DNA from: GCA-2705995 sp048267965
GTDB lineage: Bacteria > Bacteroidota > Bacteroidia > Flavobacteriales_G > Salibacteraceae
Direction: 5' to 3'
NCBI GenBank assembly: GCA_048267965.1
Contig: JBLWWK010000012.1
Span: 1 to 64,000, forward strand
DNA length: 64,000 bases
Below, piece after piece: positions 52,021 through 62,000 of this stretch. How positions within the stretch are numbered: the stretch's first letter is position 1; each line of letters begins with the position of its first letter. The position numbers and the translations under genes are program-made. The notes beneath the pieces were generated by a model that worked only from the letters and a program-made list of their open reading frames with translations, was not told where the DNA came from and did no database searches.

Positions 52021-53377
52021 TTACTTTAGTTCCTAGCCAACCAGGAGCGTAATATACCTTTAGAACGAGCTCTTTCTGGTCAATTTTAGAAATGCTAGGT
52101 GGCAGTAGTTGATAATTCACTGCGTTGCTTTTGTTCACCATTTGGTTAGGGGTAACTATATGGTATTCTTGGTTGTGGTAGTGAATATCAATAACTGGGT
52201 AACTAGCAGATTGTTCTTCGAGGAGAAAGCTGCTGTTCAACAATAAATACGATAAAAGGTGCAGAGGAACGTATCCCAAGAGCACAAATAACGGATAGAT
52301 AAACCAACTCATCACTTTTGAATCAATTAGACTCTTTTTAGCCGCAAAACCGCCAAAAACTGCAGCCGCACTAAAAAATGCCCAAACACTTTGGTCTGAA
52401 ATAAGTAAAGTTGGGAATAGAAAAAGAAGTATCCCGATGATAATAAACCCCACCGCCATTAAATTGGTGTAATATAAATTAGGCATTACCTGCTTAATTC
52501 TAGAAACTTTCGGAATGGGCAAAAGCATTTTGTTGGCGTTAATTTCACGAATAGCAGCGGTTGTGAGTTGATAATCGGTGCTTGGGCTCAGTAAGTTGAG
52601 ATTGAGTAGCACGCATAAATGGTAATAAATATTGGGCAATTCGGTTTTAAACTGCTCTGGAGATTCGAAAAAATGCTCAACTGCCACGGCAAAAAATTCA
52701 TGATCGTTGGTGCCGCCATATTGCCTCAAAAACGATTCTTCTTTTTGTTGCAAGCGAAGTTTTTCAGATTGTGAAATACTTAGCCATTTATCGATATAAA
52801 GCGTAAAAAAGTGATTAATGCTGCCTTCTTTGGCATTCAACTTTAAACTATGGGCGAATTCATGCAAGGCAAGATTTAAGTTGTCGGTAGCATCTGCGTA
52901 GCCTTCTAACGTATGTTCCCAACTAAGCATTACAGATGTTCTGGTAGAACCTCCTTTTAAGTTTCTTTTGAGCATTCCGTTGTAAAACGAAGATGGAAAT
53001 AGAATAATGCGTTCTAGATTGGGGTAGAGAAAGTCTCGATCGAAACCATAAGTAATTTGTATAGCGCTAGAAGCTACCAAGAATTGTGCTTTTCGAGAGG
53101 GTTGTAAATTTCCTCTAAAATCCCATTCGCAAGTATTGATAAACCGCAAACAGCGCGTAATGAACTTGGCTTTACCTTCGATGCTGAGCCCTCTGTAAAA
53201 AGGAATACTCTTTTCTAAATATCCGTTAATTTCTCGGTAGTCGTTTTGGGTTAAAGAGTTGTGGTATTTAATGCGGTTGAAGTAAAATTCACCTATTGAA
53301 CTAATAACACTTTTAGAGAGGGTAAGGCGGTGAAATAAGTACGCAAAAGCAATAGAAAAAAGAACAAATTGAATCAT
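51977..53377 (-). CDS. MtfA-like zinc metallopeptidase with extra membrane domain
   Basis: A 466-residue protein, much longer than the about 265 residues of MtfA. N-terminal helix (about 1-20), MtfA-type domain (about 45-275) with the zinc motif NLALHEFAHSLKLN (HExxH) and the later Glu-rich NDHEFFAVAVEHFFES, and a membrane segment with about three helices (about 298-385). The C-terminal extracytoplasmic part (about 385-466) includes KVYYAPGWLGTKVI. MtfA regulates Mlc and glucose uptake in E. coli, but that role need not apply here. The gene is 9 bases downstream of the related 202-residue gene and overlaps tsaB tail to tail by 44 bases. Confidence 0.82.
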   Translation of the reverse strand: MIQFVLFSIAFAYLFHRLTLSKSVISSIGEFYFNRIKYHNSLTQNDYREINGYLEKSIPFYRGLSIEGKAKFITRCLRFINTCEWDFRGNLQPSRKAQFLVASSAIQITYGFDRDFLYPNLERIILFPSSFYNGMLKRNLKGGSTRTSVMLSWEHTLEGYADATDNLNLALHEFAHSLKLNAKEGSINHFFTLYIDKWLSISQSEKLRLQQKEESFLRQYGGTNDHEFFAVAVEHFFESPEQFKTELPNIYYHLCVLLNLNLLSPSTDYQLTTAAIREINANKMLLPIPKVSRIKQVMPNLYYTNLMAVGFIIIGILLFLFPTLLISDQSVWAFFSAAAVFGGFAAKKSLIDSKVMSWFIYPLFVLLGYVPLHLLSYLLLNSSFLLEEQSASYPVIDIHYHNQEYHIVTPNQMVNKSNAVNYQLLPPSISKIDQKELVLKVYYAPGWLGTKVIKNSVLLAPSASLQ

Positions 53378-53386
53378 AAAATGCGT

Positions 53387-53995
53387 TTATTCTGTTGCAC
53401 CAGATTTTGAGTAAATAACATCCCAGCCAAGCCAACCTTTTGCTAATTCGAATTGAATTATGCGCGTGCTGCTCGGGTAAAAATTATCAATTAAAGGGTC
53501 TATTCTTCGTAAACTCGGATATCGATCATAAGCATCATTTTCAAGGTGAATTCGGTAATAGAGTTTTCCACCGTGTAAACTACTATCGAGCGATTCAATT
53601 TGTACAATGCGGTGTTTCTCGGTTCGTACCGTTTGAGCAGAGAAATAGTTGATAATTAGGAGGGTAGAAAATACCAGCGGACCAACGCCCATTACATTAA
53701 ACAGCACAATCTCTAACTGATCGATTTTGAGCCATTTTCTATACAATCTGAACGGAATAATTAGGCCAATTAGGCAGAAAAAAGCGATAAAACGGGTAAA
53801 ATCATAAACGTTGAGTAGGGTTTGTAACCCAATGGTGTAAATCGCAATAATGCCAACAAACCAGCCCACAATCATTACGGTGTAACTCCAATGCCAAGTG
53901 CGCTCTCGCTCTTCAACAAGGTGGGTTTTTCTAAAAAACAATTTCCGTTTAATCGGTAAATTACTCACGGTGACAACAGTTACTCTTTTCCGCAA
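53387..53995 (-). CDS. Membrane protein with C-terminal GWLG module, unknown function
   Basis: A 202-residue protein with four predicted helices (about 38-60, 65-82, 85-102 and 112-135, from YTVMIVGWFVGIIAIYTIGL) and a C-terminal extracytoplasmic segment. The end, QFELAKGWLGWDVIYSKSG, resembles the end of the neighbouring metallopeptidase (KVYYAPGWLGTKVI), suggesting a shared module. There is no ATG at the 5' end: TTG at 53995 or GTG at 53968 are the start candidates, and the latter gives SNLPIKRKLFF. I do not recognise the family. It is probably co-transcribed with the peptidase (9-base gap). Confidence 0.62.
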   Translation of the reverse strand: MRKRVTVVTVSNLPIKRKLFFRKTHLVEERERTWHWSYTVMIVGWFVGIIAIYTIGLQTLLNVYDFTRFIAFFCLIGLIIPFRLYRKWLKIDQLEIVLFNVMGVGPLVFSTLLIINYFSAQTVRTEKHRIVQIESLDSSLHGGKLYYRIHLENDAYDRYPSLRRIDPLIDNFYPSSTRIIQFELAKGWLGWDVIYSKSGATE

Positions 53996-54005
53996 AAAGA
54001 TACTT

Positions 54006-54013
54006 TAATTTTG
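54006..54013 (+). promoter_or_regulatory. Candidate -7 box TAATTTTG of the DUF255 gene
   Basis: The octamer matches TAnnTTTG in the 101-base divergent gap, 83 bases before the ATG at 54097. The same gap holds the motif copy GGTTCCTAC at 54032-54040, which is the only intergenic copy in the window. Confidence 0.35.
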
Positions 54014-54096
54014 CTGGTAGAACTCAAAAACGGTTCCTACCGAAAAGCATTTTATTCACGGTTTTCTTAACGGTACGACCCACAAAAAGATTCAAT

Positions 54097-56118
54097 ATGC
54101 AGCACCCGTTCACCAATGCGTTAGCCAAAGAAACTAGCCCCTATTTATTGCAACACGCCCACAACCCGGTAAATTGGTATCCGTGGGGAGAAGAAGCACT
54201 CGAAAAAGCGAAAAAAGAAGACAAACCGTTGCTTATTTCTATTGGCTACAGCGCTTGCCATTGGTGCCATGTAATGGAGAAAGAGTCTTTCGAAAGCAAA
54301 GAAGTTGCTCAAATTATGAACGCGCATTTTGTTTGCATAAAGGTAGATAGAGAAGAACGACCAGATGTAGATCAAGTCTACATGGAAGCTGTTCAATTGT
54401 TGACTAAACAAGGTGGCTGGCCACTGAATGCATTTGCCACACCAGAAGGGAAACCCTTTTACGGAGGCACGTATTTTCCGAAAGAAAATTGGATAGATGT
54501 TTTGCAACGAGTGGCCGATCAGTATGGAAACAACCGTGAGAAAATTGAAGAATTTGCCAATCAGCTCACCCATGGTGTGGTTAACTCTGATAGAATAGAG
54601 CTGAATCAAAAGCCTTCTAACTTTCATCAAGAAACGCTAGAAGTGATGGTAGATAGATGGGAAGATGATTTTGATTTAACCCACGGTGGACCCGATTATG
54701 CACCAAAATTTCCCCTTCCGAATAATTACGAATTTCTGCTTCAGTTTAGCCACCTAACCCAAGATGCAGAAGTAGCTAATTATGTAAAAATCACCTTGCA
54801 AAAAATGGCGATGGGCGGTATTTACGATCAAATTGGTGGTGGTTTTGCGCGGTACTCGGTAGACGAATTATGGAAAGTACCACACTTCGAAAAAATGCTA
54901 TACGACAATGGTCAACTCGTGAGTTTATACGCACAAGCGTATCAAGCGTACAAAAATCCGTTGTTTAAGCAAGTGGTAGAAGAGACCATAGAATTTGTAA
55001 AAAACGAATTGTATCAGCCAGAAACAGGCGCTTTTTATTCTGCTCTTGATGCCGATTCTGAAGGGGAAGAAGGCAAATATTATGTGTGGACATCTGAAGA
55101 GTTAAGAGCCGAACTGGGAAACGATTACGATTGGGTGCAAGAATATTATCGCATCGATCAAGATGCGCTGTGGGAACACGGTAACAATATTTTACTAAGA
55201 ACTCAGTCAGATCAAGAGGTAGCCAATCTTTTGGGCATTTCTGAAGAGGAATTGGCCAAAAACTTGAAAAAGGTGAAAAATCAATTGCTTCAGTTGCGCA
55301 ACCAGCGCATAAAACCGGGGCTTGACGATAAATCGCTTACTAGTTGGAACGCCTTGATGTTGAAAGGATTGGCAGACGCTTATTTCATCTTTAACGAAGA
55401 TTCTTATCTCAACTTGGCCTTAAAAAATGCAGAATTTATTGAGCAAAATATGCAGCGAGAAAACGGAACGTTGCTGCACAGCTTTAAAAACGGAGAAGCC
55501 AAAATAAACGGATACCTAGAAGATTATTCGTTTTTAGCAGAAGCTTACTTGGCACTTTACAAAGCCACTTTTAACGAAGAATGGCTGCAAAAAGCCCAGC
55601 GCTTAACCGATGTGGCCATTGTACATTTCTACAACAAAGAAAACGGAATGTTCTACTTTACCTCTTCAGAAGATGATCCGTTAATTACCCGCAAAACCGA
55701 AATTACCGACAATGTAATTCCGTCTTCAAACTCTTCAATGGCCAAGGTTTTGCATCAATTGGGTGTTTATTTAGAAGATGCTCGTTATACCCAAATGTGT
55801 GAGCAAATGCTCAACAATGTTCAAATGATGATGAGCAAACACGGCTCGTCTTTCTCGAATTGGGCTCTGTTAATGAATGCGGTTGTTTTTCCTCACTACG
55901 AAGTAGTTTTAACCGGAGCAAAATTGGGTTCCTACCGAAAAGAATTGAGCCAATATTTTTTGCCTAATTGCTTACTGGCTGGAGCAGAAAAACAATCTGA
56001 TTTGCCGCTCTTTAAAAATAGAATAGTAGAAAATGGAAGTAAAATTTACGTTTGCCAAAATAAAGCGTGCCAATTACCCGTAAATGAAGTAAAAGAGGCA
56101 CTTTCGCAAATTCAATGA
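54097..56118 (+). CDS. Thioredoxin-domain protein of the DUF255 (YyaL/SSP411) family
   Basis: A 673-residue protein. The N-terminal thioredoxin-like domain (about 1-165) has the family motif GYSACHWCHVMEKESFE, with a CxxC as CHWC. The rest is an (alpha/alpha)6-barrel of N-acylglucosamine 2-epimerase type (for example GIYDQIGGGFARYSVDELWKVPHFEKMLYDN and SLTSWNALMLKGLADA). Members occur from bacteria to mammals (spermatogenesis-associated protein 20) and the reaction is unknown. There is no signal peptide, so it is cytoplasmic. The stop overlaps the next gene in ATGA. Confidence 0.9.
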   Translation: MQHPFTNALAKETSPYLLQHAHNPVNWYPWGEEALEKAKKEDKPLLISIGYSACHWCHVMEKESFESKEVAQIMNAHFVCIKVDREERPDVDQVYMEAVQLLTKQGGWPLNAFATPEGKPFYGGTYFPKENWIDVLQRVADQYGNNREKIEEFANQLTHGVVNSDRIELNQKPSNFHQETLEVMVDRWEDDFDLTHGGPDYAPKFPLPNNYEFLLQFSHLTQDAEVANYVKITLQKMAMGGIYDQIGGGFARYSVDELWKVPHFEKMLYDNGQLVSLYAQAYQAYKNPLFKQVVEETIEFVKNELYQPETGAFYSALDADSEGEEGKYYVWTSEELRAELGNDYDWVQEYYRIDQDALWEHGNNILLRTQSDQEVANLLGISEEELAKNLKKVKNQLLQLRNQRIKPGLDDKSLTSWNALMLKGLADAYFIFNEDSYLNLALKNAEFIEQNMQRENGTLLHSFKNGEAKINGYLEDYSFLAEAYLALYKATFNEEWLQKAQRLTDVAIVHFYNKENGMFYFTSSEDDPLITRKTEITDNVIPSSNSSMAKVLHQLGVYLEDARYTQMCEQMLNNVQMMMSKHGSSFSNWALLMNAVVFPHYEVVLTGAKLGSYRKELSQYFLPNCLLAGAEKQSDLPLFKNRIVENGSKIYVCQNKACQLPVNEVKEALSQIQ

Positions 56119-56984
56119 GGTATTTTCTAGTTCTTTTCATAACGGTAGGAACCGTATTTCAATCTATTCAAGCTCAACAATTGTATGTTGAGAAAGGTCG
56201 CTTATTAGAGATGGAGCCTTATTTCAATGCAGATTTTATAAAGAAGCAAGATATTAAGGCAATTTACGCTGAATATGCGTACAAAGATGAATATAGTCCA
56301 ATTTCATCTACGCGTATTTTTAGGCGATACGAGTTTAATTTAAACGGGAGGTTAAAACGGTTTGTAGAAACCTACGATTTAGGCTATAAGCTAGACTCTA
56401 CCGAAATAGTTTATACCTATAATCCGCAAGGATTGGTGGCCAAAAAGCAAGTGAAAGATGTATTTGGGCAGTATTATTATGTGTTTAAGTACGATCGGCA
56501 CAATCGATTAATAGAATCGTGTTACGGCAGGCCCAAACCGTATGAGCAAGAAGACGAAATAAAAACCATTACTTACCATGAGTACCCGCAGCAAGTGAAA
56601 ATGCAATGGTATAATCCATCGGGAAGGTTGTTTAAAGAAGAGCAAATTATTCACGATTCTTTAGGGTTTTTAGCTTCTAAAACCGAAACGATGGCCATTG
56701 GCTCACAGCAAAATGCAGAGTATTACCAATATCAAAATAATGGCTTGCTAAAATGTGTGGTGTTAGAGGCTGTACCTCAAAACAATAAGGTGAAATACGA
56801 GTATGTTTTTGACAACAACGGTAATCCTGAAAAAGAGATTGTAACCAGAAACCAACAACCGCTGTCTAAAAAAGAATTTTTGTACCGAGATGGTTTAATC
56901 TATGCGCATTTAGAGAAAGACGAACTAACGAGTCGCATAAAAATTTGGGAATACGATTACGAGTTTTTTGGTTTTAGAAATTAA
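56115..56984 (+). CDS. Secreted protein with YD-repeat-like strands, unknown function
   Basis: A 289-residue protein with signal peptide (1-20, ending SIQAQ) and a series of short strands such as YTYNPQGLVAKKQVKD, FKYDRHNRLIESCYGR, YQYQNNGLLKCVVLE and YVFDNNGNPEKEI, reminiscent of the YD/RHS repeat pattern without toxin or core features. The ATG overlaps the upstream stop (ATGA at 56115), so it is translationally coupled to the DUF255 gene. Its last 11 bases overlap the convergent lipoprotein gene. It could be an envelope or wrapping protein; the family is not identified. Confidence 0.7.
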   Translation: MRYFLVLFITVGTVFQSIQAQQLYVEKGRLLEMEPYFNADFIKKQDIKAIYAEYAYKDEYSPISSTRIFRRYEFNLNGRLKRFVETYDLGYKLDSTEIVYTYNPQGLVAKKQVKDVFGQYYYVFKYDRHNRLIESCYGRPKPYEQEDEIKTITYHEYPQQVKMQWYNPSGRLFKEEQIIHDSLGFLASKTETMAIGSQQNAEYYQYQNNGLLKCVVLEAVPQNNKVKYEYVFDNNGNPEKEIVTRNQQPLSKKEFLYRDGLIYAHLEKDELTSRIKIWEYDYEFFGFRN

Positions 56985-57441
56985 GCTGATTAAACGGAAT
57001 TTTCTCGGTATGCTCGATGGGGTATTTCTTTGAAAACAAAAAAACAGAACCTTTGAGTTCTCCTTGTACTTTTAATTCTAATCCTCTGCCAAAAAGAGCA
57101 GAACCAATCAAATTAAGCAAATTGCCTTGAAAAGTTTCATCGTATGTGGTGCGTAAAACAACGGGGTGTTTTTGAGTGCTTTTCTTAGGCAAGGTTAAGT
57201 TTTCAGAAATGGTGGTTTTGCCAATGTATTTGTCGTTTAAATATACATCGAGGGTAGCCCATTTCATGGTCATTTTATAGTTGTTCGGGTTTTCGATGGT
57301 TAGGTCTACATGCAAATCAAAGCCTTCTTTGTTTGCATTTTTCACTTGATAATTACTAAAGTTGGTTACTTCAATGTCTTGGTAAGAGCACGAAGAAAAA
57401 AGAAAAAGGGTTCCTATTAAAAAGAAGAGAAAACGACTCAT
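56974..57441 (-). CDS. LEA14/WHy-domain lipoprotein
   Basis: A 155-residue protein with lipobox FSSC (Cys18). The body is one immunoglobulin-like WHy (LEA type 2) domain with the consensus DLHVDLTIENPNNYKMTMKWATLDVYLN and KSTQKHPVVLRTTYDETFQG. LEA14-like domains in bacterial envelopes are linked to stress tolerance, but function is not known here. It starts 15 bases after a terminator that ends the upstream dipeptidase transcript and overlaps the convergent 289-residue gene by 11 bases. Confidence 0.85.
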   Translation of the reverse strand: MSRFLFFLIGTLFLFSSCSYQDIEVTNFSNYQVKNANKEGFDLHVDLTIENPNNYKMTMKWATLDVYLNDKYIGKTTISENLTLPKKSTQKHPVVLRTTYDETFQGNLLNLIGSALFGRGLELKVQGELKGSVFLFSKKYPIEHTEKIPFNQLNF

Positions 57442-57447
57442 AAAATG

Positions 57448-57486
57448 GGTAAAAAGAAAGCTGCTTTTCGAAAGAAAAGCAGCTTT
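57448..57486 (-). terminator. Intrinsic terminator after the M20 dipeptidase gene
   Basis: A perfect 13-base stem (57457-57469 with 57474-57486) closes a GAAA tetraloop; on the minus strand it is followed by a CTTTTTA tract (complement of 57450-57456). It lies 12 bases past the dipeptidase stop and 15 bases before the lipoprotein ATG. Confidence 0.85.
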
Positions 57487-57497
57487 TAGATGAATAT

Positions 57498-58886
57498 TTA
57501 CTTTTTCAATTCAGTGTAATACTGATAGTAATACGGTATGGTTTCAATGCCTTTAAAGTAGTTGAAAAGCCCGTAATGCTCGTTAGGTGAGTGAATTGCA
57601 TCTGAATCTAAACCGAAGCCCATTAAGATACTTTTCATGTTGAGTTCGCGCTCGAACAGGGCAACAATAGGAATTGAACCACCAGAACGAACCGGAATTG
57701 GCGTTTTTCCAAAAGTAGCTTCCATGGCTTTGCTAGCAGCTTGGTATTCTGGTGTGTCGATTGGCGATACATACGGCTCGCCACCATGATGAGGCGTTAC
57801 TTTTACCTTTACAGCTTCTGGTGCAATCGATTCGAAATGTTGCTGGAATAGCTCTGTAATTTTGTTGGGGTCTTGGGCAGGAACCAATCTCATCGAAATT
57901 TTAGCGTATGCTTTCGAAGGAATTACCGTTTTGGCTCCTTCACCAATATAACCACCCCAAATTCCGTTCACATCTAATGTGGGTCTTATCGAGTTTCTTT
58001 CCATGGTGCTGTACCCATTTTCTCCCCAAACATCTTCGATTTTAAGGTGATCTTTGTAATCTTCTAAGCTAAATGGAGCTTTTGCCATGGCTGCTCTTTC
58101 GTCTGCAGATAGCTCAATTACATCATCGTAAAAACCAGGAATGGTAATGTGATTGTTTTCATCGTGAAGAGAAGCAATCATCTTGTTCAAGATGTTGATA
58201 GGGTTGGCAACTGCACCACCGTATAAACCTGAGTGTAAATCTCTGTTTGGGCCAGTTACTTCAACTTCAACGTAGCTTAACCCTCTTAAGCCAGTAGTGA
58301 TAGAAGGCGTGTTGTTAGAAAGCATGCCCGTATCTGAAATAAGAATTACATCTCCAGCCAGTTTTTCTTTGTTGGCTTGAATAAACTCGTTCAGGTGCGC
58401 TGAGCCAATTTCTTCTTCCCCTTCAATCATGAATTTAACATTACAAGGCAAGGCATCGTTTTTAGCCATCATTTCGAAAGCCTTTACGTGCATAAACATT
58501 TGGCCTTTATCGTCACAAGCTCCGCGGGCAAAAATGGCTCCTTCAGGATGTTTTTCTGTTTTTTTGATTACGGGCTCAAAAGCAGGAGAATCCCATAAAT
58601 TGTCAGGGTCAGATGGCTGAACATCGTAATGGCCATACACAACTACAGTTGGCAAAGAAGGGTTGATCATTTTTTCTGCATAAACTACCGGATAACCTGA
58701 AGTAGGGCAAATTTCAGCAAAGTCAACACCTGCTTTTTCTAAACTCGATTTTACAGTTTCTGCCGTTTTTAAAGTTTGCTCTTTGTAAGCACTATCTGCA
58801 CTAATACTCGGAATTCGAAGCAACTCGAATAGCTCTTCTACAAATCGGTCTTTGTTCTGATCTAAATAAGGCTTTAACTGATCCAT
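57498..58886 (-). CDS. M20-family dipeptidase
   Basis: A cytoplasmic di-zinc aminoacyl-dipeptidase of the M20A/CNDP type, 462 residues from ATG 58886. The alternative ATG at 58892 adds two residues, and the frame opens at a TTG at 58913. Metal ligands are visible in VVVYGHYDVQPSDP (His), RGACDDKGQMFM (Asp), EGEEEIGS (Glu), ISDTGM (Asp) and IHSPNEHYG (His). The dimerisation lid is in LRGLSYVEVEVTGPNRDLHSG. There is no leader peptide. A TATCTTTG promoter box sits 67 bases upstream, and a hairpin terminator follows. Confidence 0.92.
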   Translation of the reverse strand: MDQLKPYLDQNKDRFVEELFELLRIPSISADSAYKEQTLKTAETVKSSLEKAGVDFAEICPTSGYPVVYAEKMINPSLPTVVVYGHYDVQPSDPDNLWDSPAFEPVIKKTEKHPEGAIFARGACDDKGQMFMHVKAFEMMAKNDALPCNVKFMIEGEEEIGSAHLNEFIQANKEKLAGDVILISDTGMLSNNTPSITTGLRGLSYVEVEVTGPNRDLHSGLYGGAVANPINILNKMIASLHDENNHITIPGFYDDVIELSADERAAMAKAPFSLEDYKDHLKIEDVWGENGYSTMERNSIRPTLDVNGIWGGYIGEGAKTVIPSKAYAKISMRLVPAQDPNKITELFQQHFESIAPEAVKVKVTPHHGGEPYVSPIDTPEYQAASKAMEATFGKTPIPVRSGGSIPIVALFERELNMKSILMGFGLDSDAIHSPNEHYGLFNYFKGIETIPYYYQYYTELKK

Positions 58887-58952
58887 ATACATTGTTTTGT
58901 TGCTAAGTGGCAACGGTTTAAAAGTAATTTCGTTCTAAATAACTAGAGGATG

Positions 58953-58960
58953 CAAAGATA
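58953..58960 (-). promoter_or_regulatory. Candidate -7 box TATCTTTG of the dipeptidase gene
   Basis: On the minus strand the octamer matches TAnnTTTG; it is 66 bases upstream of the ATG at 58886, in the divergent gap with the choice-of-anchor L gene. Confidence 0.45.
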
Positions 58961-59017
58961 GCCACCCTTACAAAACTTATAGAATACATTCTTATATTGC
59001 ACCTAGATTTAACTGAT

Positions 59018-62000
59018 ATGAGGAACTTTTTACTTGTCTCTGCTTTTATATTTACCACTATGCTCAGTTATGCCCAAATTAACATGAGCAATCAAGCACC
59101 CTACAACACTGCCCAATATTTAATCAATGATGTGTTTTCTGGAGGAAACGTTGCCATTAACAACATTCAAGTCTTCGGAAACTCTAAACAATATGGCTTT
59201 TTTAGCAATGGGATGAATTCCATTGGGATAGATAGTGGAATAGTTTTAAGTACTGGGAATATTGACGAATTGTGTGGAAGTGGAACGTGTACTGTTACGG
59301 GTACCAATGCTTCTGGAAATGGAACTGGAGTCAATTTTGGCCCAGGTTGGATGGGAACACCTTCTAATAATGCGCTCTTAGATGTTTCTAATTTGGCTGC
59401 GAGCTTAATACCAGGCGCAGGAGCTGCTTCTGATATTAATGATGCTTGTGTAATGTGGTTTGAGTTTGAACCAACTCTCGACACAATGCAATTCAACTTT
59501 GTTTTTGCATCGGCAGAGTGGCCATCCTTTCCTTGTTCTTCATTTAACGATGTGTTTGGTTTCTTCGTAAGTGGTCCAGGGATTACGGGTACTTATCCAG
59601 CTCCAGCTGGCTTTACGAATAGTCAGAATTACGCTTTAGTGCCTGGCACAAATATTCCAATCACTATTTCTTCAATCAATGGTCCTGGAAATCTAGGTTC
59701 TTGTAGTTCTGCAAGTAACCAGCAGTTTTTTATCGATAATAACAACAATAGCTTAATCAGTGTAAATGCTTATACTACTGTAATGACTGTTGAGTTTCCA
59801 GTAATTCCTTGTGAAACTTACTCGTTTGCTATTGCAATCGGAGATGCTTCTGATGGAGGTTTATCTTCATTTGTTATGTTGGAGGCCAACTCTTTTCAAG
59901 CTTCTGGTGTGCAGATTGTTCCTTCTCCTAATGTAAATACCCAAGGTGGAGATTCTATCTTGTTCGAAGGTTGTGGTTCTGTTGATATTGACTTTGTGCG
60001 TTTAGATAACTTACAAAATGCAGATACTATTCCTCTTTCAATTGGAGGTTCTGCTCAAAGCGGTACAGATTATTCAGCTATTCCAGATTCTATCATTTTT
60101 GCACCAGGTCAAGATTCTGCTAACATCGCCTTTACGATCTACGAAGACTTTATCAGTGAAGGCATCGAGCAAATTATAATCGGTATTGCAGATACCAACA
60201 TTAGCCTAGCATGTGGAACTACTGGTGATTCCATTATTCTCGATGTTCATGAGCGCGTGCCGCTATCGTTAGATTACACATCACACGATACTGTAACTTG
60301 TTTAGACAACTCCCATACATTTGAAGTGGCCATAGATACGGGAATGGTTCCTGCTACCTATCAATGGTCTACAGGGGCAACAACGGCATCGTTTAATTAT
60401 AGCGGAACATTTACCAACGATACAGCTTTTGCTGTAACGGTAACAGGTGCTTGTGGCGTAGACTCCATTATAGATAGTGCTTATATTACGGTTCAAAATC
60501 CACCAACATCCGTGTTATGTCCAGATGATACCATTACCTGTGAAGATGCAGGGGCCATTATTACGGTTCAAACTTCGAACGGTATGGCTGGCATGAATTA
60601 CCAATGGAGTAATGGACAAACAGGTTCTGCATTCTATCAAACCAATCCGTTTGTAACCACAGATTATATTGTCACAGCAACACAAAGTTGTGCTGGATAC
60701 GTGTTAATAGACACCTTTACGCTAGTAGTAGATAACCCACCGTTTGTGACTACCACTTTTGAAGACACTGTTTCATGCATCGATCCACCCATCGATATTA
60801 ATGTAAATGTAACCAATACAACTCCAGGCTTTACTTACCAATGGAACACAGGGGCTACCGATTCAGTGATTACGGTAAATCCTCAAGTAACAACAGAATA
60901 CTATGTTACGGTAACGGATGCTTGTGGTCAAAATCAAGGTGTTGACACGGTAAGGGTTTGGGTAATCAATAATCCTATAACCATATCAGGTCAAAATGCA
61001 TCCATCGATTGTGTGGGAGATACAGCGCAACTCACAGTAAATATTCTGGGCGGTTACGCTCCTTATTCTGTGCTTTGGGGAACGGGAGAAACCACTCCTA
61101 CTATTTCGGTGATTTCAAGTGCAGACACAACCGTATCGGTATCGGTAACCGATGTGTGCGGCTTAGATACTGTTGATATGAGCATGAGTGTAACGGTACG
61201 AACCCATCCTGACCTTCAGATTAATCACTATCAAGATTTATGGTTTAATTGTCCGGGAACTCCTTTTGAATTCGGTCCGGTTAGCGTTACAGGAGGTTCT
61301 GGAAATTACGCAGTTTCTTGGAATAACTGGAACGACATGATTGATTACTTCGGAAGCTCAGTAGACCAAACAACCACGTTTACGGTAGAAGTAGCCGATC
61401 TGTGTAACTTAGATTCTGCTAGCAGTGAAGTAACTGTTGAAGTGGCAGTTCACGATCCGTTGCAAGCTGTAGCTTCTGCTGATACTGCGCTTTGTCCGCT
61501 GCAACCCGCAACTCTTTGGGCGTACCCAATTGGCGGTGGTGGAAATTATAGCTATGCATGGTCTCACGGTAGTACCGATAGTACCCAAGCTATTGCTCCA
61601 CAAACAACGCAAGAATACATTGTAACCATTACAGACGATTGTGGCGTAACAGCTACAGAATCTGTGAATGTAGAAGTTTCAGCGCCAGAGGCAGCATTTA
61701 CTCAGCAACATCTAGATGCGGTTACGGTAATCTTTGCCAACGGTACTGAAAATGCTACCCAGTATTTGTGGGATTTCGGAGACGGAACTACCTCTAATGA
61801 AGAAGATCCTTGGCACACGTATGAGCAAGCCACTGAGTGGTATGTTAAGTTGTTGGCTATTGACGATAAAGGATGTATGGATTCTGCCTACACTATTTTA
61901 GATCCGCCATTGAGAGTGTACATTCCAACCGCATTTACACCCAACGGAGACAATACAAACGATGTGTTCAGAATTTATGGGGAAGGATTTAAAGACGATG

